Origin: Natronorubrum tibetense GA33
GTDB lineage: Archaea > Halobacteriota > Halobacteria > Halobacteriales > Natrialbaceae
Assembly: GCF_000383975.1 (NCBI RefSeq)
Contig: NZ_KB913017.1
Span: 3,993,513-4,057,512 of the forward strand
Reading direction: 5' to 3'
DNA: 64,000 nt
Below the pieces are notes generated by a model that was given only the letters and a program-made list of their open reading frames with translations, had not been told where the DNA came from and did not search any database. Both the position numbers and the translations under genes were made by a program. Positions 59,212 through 64,000 of this stretch are shown piece after piece (position 1 is the first letter of the stretch; each line of letters begins with the position of its first letter).

Positions 59212-59481
59212 TCAGGTGGACGCGGTGTCGAGATTCCAGCCGGGATCCTGCCCCGTCCGTTCGATGTGATCAGCTCGGCACGCCGGACAGTAGTCGGGTG
59301 TGGCAGTGTCGCCCCGAGGGACGTAGACCGCACCGCTACACCCCACACACGAATCAGAAACGATAGTCGTGCAGTCGGCGCAGATGTTGAAGTCGTCGAC
59401 CGTGAGTCCGCGCAGGGGTTCGAGTTGTTTATCCAAGATGTACTCGTCGATGACCGCCTGACAGTGTTGGCACGGTTTCAT
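59212..59481 (-). CDS. Small zinc-finger protein
   Basis: An 89-residue protein with four CxxC knuckles: KPCQHCQAV, ICADCTTIV, SCVGCSGAV and YCPACRADH. This suits two zinc sites. No family recognised; such proteins are abundant in haloarchaea and are often involved in protein-protein or RNA contacts. Monocistronic. Confidence 0.7.
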   Translation of the reverse strand: MKPCQHCQAVIDEYILDKQLEPLRGLTVDDFNICADCTTIVSDSCVGCSGAVYVPRGDTATPDYCPACRADHIERTGQDPGWNLDTAST

Positions 59482-59780
59482 ACCGGTACACTCGGTACCA
59501 TGTCACAGTACTACAAAGGTTTGACGACCCGATACAAATCTGCCGACACCGTTGGGCGACCGTACACACGCGCTGTGCGAACCGATTCGAACCCTCTATC
59601 CGAGGTGTAGGGATCTGTACCGACGACCGACCGTGGTGTAAGCGGTCATTCTTTTCCACTCGAGTCAGAGCGCAAACCTATGCACGCTCCGTCCGATGGC
59701 CCGGCCGGCCGAAACGATGAGTTAGCAGCGACTCGAGCGGACGGCGCCAGCCACGCGCGAGACGGTCAGGGGTAACTCAC

Positions 59781-60111
59781 CGATCCCGACGTCCCGTCGG
59801 CCTGGACAGCCCGCACGAGCCGAGCGACCACAGCGACCACGACACACACGAACACCGCAGTCGCTGGCCGCTCGTCACCGGACTCAGGGCCAGTGGGCTC
59901 TACGGCGGCGTCGCGATCGACCTGCTGGGAGCCGCGGCCGGCGTCGCACGGCCGCTGCTCGGCATCGCCGTAGTGTTCTGGCGGGGACTGCGGGCCCACT
60001 ACGGGCCGAATCCGGACATCTCCGTCCGCGACCGTCTCGCTGTACCGGCACTTCGTCGACCTCATCTGGGTGTTCCTCGTGATCGTCCTCTGCGTCGGAG
60101 GCACGCTCTAA
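59781..60111 (+). pseudogene. Decayed cytochrome c oxidase subunit III gene
   Basis: The plus strand reads a His-rich stretch and SRWPLVTGLRASGLYGGVAI, which resembles the N-terminus of haloarchaeal oxidase subunit III. It then jumps to AHYGPNPDISV and, after a +1 shift at about 60030, to ATVSLYRHFVDLIWVFLVIV ending at TAA 60109-60111. The latter matches the subunit III C-terminus (W-H-F-V-D-x-V-W-V-F-L). An internal deletion of roughly 150 residues and a frameshift make it non-functional. It lies 250 bases from a decayed subunit II gene. Confidence 0.65.
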
Positions 60112-60141
60112 AGAGTCACTGAACGGAACGCTACCGCGAAC

Positions 60142-60342
60142 TCACGGCAGGTCGTCGCCCGCGTCGAGATCCTCCTCGAGCACGCGAAGTGGCGGATCGG
60201 AACAGTCACAAAACGCCGACTGGCCGAGCGGCTTGCGCTGACCGTCGGGCCAGATCTGAACGATCCCGATCTCGCCGCAGCACTCGCACTTCGCCGCGGC
60301 CCGTCGTTTCTCATCCTCGTCGTACTCTCCCACGTGACTCAC
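60142..60342 (-). CDS. Small zinc-binding protein
   Basis: A 66-residue protein, MSHVGEYDEDEKRRAAAKCE onward. Metal ligands occur as KCECCGEIGI and AFCDCSDP. The short acidic form is typical of haloarchaeal zinc proteins. It lies between the two oxidase relics in the opposite orientation, so it either invaded or survived there. Function unknown. Confidence 0.6.
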   Translation of the reverse strand: MSHVGEYDEDEKRRAAAKCECCGEIGIVQIWPDGQRKPLGQSAFCDCSDPPLRVLEEDLDAGDDLP

Positions 60343-60369
60343 CTCGAGCGAATGCGTCGTACCAGCGCC

Positions 60370-60751
60370 AATGGCTAAAACCCCCGGTGGGAATCGCGGT
60401 CGGTGAGGTCATCGTCATTCGAGGCTACCAGTGGGGGTTGGGAGACGTCGTATCCCAAGGATAATGTGACGACTCGAGACGAGGTCGCGATCCCAGGTGA
60501 CGAAGACATGACGATGTAGCTAACCGACGACGACGTTATTCACGCGCGTCCGAACCGTCGTCTACGACACCGGCCTCTGCGATGCGGTCTGTACGGAGTT
60601 CTGTGGGGCCGGCCACTCGCGAATGAACGCGGATGTCGTCGAACCCGTGGTGTACGACGAATGGCTCGAAGACAACGAAGGCGAACGAGCGACTGTACCG
60701 GACCCGAGCGAGAGTGACGGCCAGCGGTCGGTCGGCGCTACCGAGCACTGA
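60370..60751 (+). pseudogene. Decayed cytochrome c oxidase subunit II gene (CuA site relic)
   Basis: Pieces of a CoxB-like sequence in three frames: PPVGIAVGEVIVIRGYQWGL (the G-Y-Q-W motif), then a shift to NVTTRDEVAIPGDEDMTM, an in-frame stop, LTDDDVIH (the D-V-I-H copper-binding block), a deletion and shift, and RTVVYDTGLCDAVCTEFCGA followed by GHSRMNADVVEPVVYDEWLE to a TGA at 60749-60751. The CuA ligands C-x3-C-x3-H-x2-M are all still readable. A frameshift, a stop and a deletion show it is a pseudogene. Confidence 0.75.
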
Positions 60752-60764
60752 AAGGGTTAAACCG

Positions 60765-60961
60765 CGGACGCACCTAGTTCAGGTGCGTGCCTTCAGTCCC
60801 CGTCCGAGCAAACCCATTCGGGTGCGATGACAGCACGGCGAACCCGGGCACGCGACAGTGATTCGGTGGGCCTCGCCCACCCGACCGAGGAGCGCGAAGC
60901 TCTTCCGCCCGGCACGAGGGTTAGCCAGCCGACGCGGCATGCCGCCACGGGATGAGGCTGG
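60765..60961. other. Multi-hairpin region, possible structured RNA
   Basis: No protein frame, but dense complementarity: ACGCACCT-AGTTC-AGGTGCGT (60768-60788, perfect 8 bp), GGTGGGC-CTC-GCCCACC (60865-60881, perfect 7 bp), a GGAGC/GCTCTTCC stem, and CCAGCC with GGCTGG enclosing the palindrome GCGGCATGCCGC (about 60922-60961). It does not show the conserved cores of RNase P RNA or SRP RNA that I know. A structured RNA or an insertion-sequence end remains possible. Confidence 0.4.
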
Positions 60962-61110
60962 ACGTTAGTGTTCCGGGTGACACCGTTTCGATACGATAGA
61001 GCAAAGCGCCAGCGTTTGGACTATCGATCGAGCAAACGGTGCGTTCCGTCTCTAACCGAATAGCCGCGAGCGACAGCCCCACACGGAACGACTCGCCGGC
61101 GAGAATACAG

Positions 61111-61521
61111 TCAATGATCCGCGTTCGAGGGCTGCGTGAGCGGCTCGCTGTACAGGAACGATTCCATGGAAGTGCCGGTCACTTCGACCTCTTCTTCCGC
61201 CGCTCTCGCGCGGCCGATCGTCATCCGGATCTCGTCGAACCCGTCGTCGACGATCACGTCGCCGGTTCGGCCGTCGTACTCGACGAGTCCGTGATCCTCG
61301 AGTTTCGGAAGATGACTGTGGATCAGCGATGTCGTCACTGATTGTTTTTGCTCTTCCGTGATCGCATCGACAGTATCATCCTGCGCCCAAGCGGCGATTT
61401 GCAAGGAAAGAGATTCGATATTCGCGTGATCGTTGTCCAGAAAGTAGTACAGAACATATCGACGGCGGGGTTCGGATAGCATCCCATAGATCGTATCCAG
61501 GGAAAGATTTGACAGCGTCAT
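61111..61521 (-). CDS. DUF7344-like winged-helix regulator
   Basis: A 136-residue protein from MTLSNLSLDTIYGMLSEPRR. The opening SLDTIYGMLSEPRRRYVLYY and the wing-forming SLIHSHLPKLEDHGLVEYDG followed by RTGDVIVDD define the haloarchaeal DUF7344 family of winged-helix regulators. The longer upstream frame crosses the rRNA terminator and is rejected. It lies downstream of the rRNA operon on the same strand, separated by a terminator. Confidence 0.85.
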   Translation of the reverse strand: MTLSNLSLDTIYGMLSEPRRRYVLYYFLDNDHANIESLSLQIAAWAQDDTVDAITEEQKQSVTTSLIHSHLPKLEDHGLVEYDGRTGDVIVDDGFDEIRMTIGRARAAEEEVEVTGTSMESFLYSEPLTQPSNADH

Positions 61522-61642
61522 ACTGCGTTCTTTTTGCCACACCAGAATAAGCCCCGCTCCAAAAGTATTTGGTACAGGTAAATCAGTTGTTACGCGTTCG
61601 CGTCGGCTAGAGTAGTCACGTATTTTTCCAGCCCCGAAATGC

Positions 61643-61678
61643 AAAAAACCCACAAAGCCAGCGCTGTGGCTCTGTGGG
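61643..61678 (-). terminator. rRNA operon terminator
   Basis: On the minus strand CCCACAGAGCCA pairs with TGGCTTTGTGGG across a short loop (CAGCGC), then T6. It lies 40 bases after the 5S rRNA end. A second hairpin, GGCGATCC-CGA-GGGATCGCC (61689-61708), sits between it and the 5S end, and may be a processing site. Confidence 0.75.
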
Positions 61679-61718
61679 TGATGTGCGTGGCGATCCCGAG
61701 GGATCGCCGAGTATGAGT

Positions 61719-61840
61719 GAAGGCGGCGAATCACATTTCCCAGAGGCTCGCGCACTCCAGTACTCCGCGATACGCAGGTGAGCTTATCTTCCGTGTTCGG
61801 GATGGGTACGGGAGGTACCTCACCGCTCTGGCCGCCGTAA
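61719..61840 (-). rRNA. 5S ribosomal RNA
   Basis: The minus strand reads TTACGGCGGCCAGAGCGGTG, then AGGTACCTCCCGTACCCATC, CCGAACACGGAAGATAAGCT, CACCTGCGTATCGCGGAGTA and ends GATTCGCCGCCTTCA. These are the classical haloarchaeal 5S domains. The termini pair (GGCGGC/GCCGCC). About 122 nt, normal length. Ends are estimated to within a few bases. Confidence 0.96.
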
Positions 61841-61999
61841 CGCCGATTCGCGGACTCGAACCGCGATACAACGGAAGACGATGTCTTCCGAGCCTTGGAC
61901 TTCCGTCCAAGATACCGTAATCGGTGGTCATGACCGTAATGTATGTGTAGTCCAGTTTGCGTCCGGACCCGTTCTCCGCGTCACGGATCCAATGCGATG

Positions 62000-64000
<2,001 letters not shown>

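Noticed and set aside
59766..60104. 112-codon minus-strand frame opposite the oxidase subunit III relic
   Set aside because: A shadow of the decayed gene; Arg/Thr-rich N-terminus and no independent support.
60536..60748. 70-codon minus-strand frame opposite the CuA relic
   Set aside because: The plus strand carries the recognisable copper-site motif; the minus frame is its shadow.

Overview
The window is a haloarchaeal chromosome segment, probably from the Natrialbales (Natrinema/Haloterrigena-like). The evidence is uniformly high GC outside a few islands, strongly acidic proteins, archaeal-type housekeeping genes (guaB, cofD, ligA, eS17, archaeal cytidylate kinase, MBF1), an intron-containing tRNA-Trp, and a 23S-5S rRNA end on the minus strand. 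The genus is an inference.

Layout. (1) 1-10.5 kb is an accessory region ending at the 3' end of tRNA-Trp. It has two paralogous PD-(D/E)XK-like nucleases near its two sides, a nuclease/DUF488/winged-helix operon, small zinc-finger proteins, and an AT-rich core (about 2.1-6.7 kb). The core is built of duplicated modules: two copies of a tiny DQHGLT-motif gene, each with a conserved GC hairpin upstream; two 60-bp direct repeats; two copies of a stem-loop motif; membrane proteins; and a protein with a HEPN-type Rx4H motif. (2) 10.5-24.5 kb is core: tRNA-Trp with a box C/D-bearing intron, guaB, an acyl-CoA synthetase, cytidylate kinase, a sodium:solute symporter operon, a YcaO enzyme and small conserved genes. 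(3) 24.7-34.8 kb holds a secreted polyacidic protein with curlin-like repeats, stress proteins (DJ-1/PfpI, Hsp20), a DHH phosphoesterase, a thiolase plus an HMG-CoA-synthase-like/DUF35 fusion, and a solitary TnpB element with both palindromic ends. (4) 34.8-36.2 kb has a zinc-finger/J-domain gene and a TIR/zinc-ribbon gene, convergent and separated exactly by an 84-bp MITE-like repeat; a second copy of the repeat lies at 44.7 kb. (5) 36.3-59.5 kb is mostly core metabolism and information processing (tpiA, MBF1, a CDP-alcohol phosphatidyltransferase, an AK6-type kinase, hisC, ligA, a GCS2-like ligase, cofD, eS17, asd, a TrmB-type regulator, a geranylgeranyl-reductase-like enzyme). It includes a compact cobalt-type nitrile hydratase operon (beta, alpha, His-tailed activator). 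(6) 59.7-60.8 kb carries decayed remains of cytochrome oxidase subunits III and II. (7) 61.1 kb to the end has a DUF7344-like regulator, then on the minus strand the rRNA operon terminator, 5S rRNA and the 3' two-thirds of 23S rRNA.

How genes work together. Tight ATGA or 8-nt overlaps mark translationally coupled sets: nuclease-DUF488-DUF7845-like; small membrane protein-symporter-157-aa protein; phosphatidyltransferase-AK6-hisC; thiolase-HMGS/DUF35; nthB-nthA-activator; CitG-like-DUF447. The most unusual material is the modular 2-7 kb island, the TIR/J-domain/TnpB neighbourhood, the nitrile hydratase operon, the HMGS-like protein lacking its catalytic residues, and the decayed oxidase genes. 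No CRISPR array or replication origin was seen.
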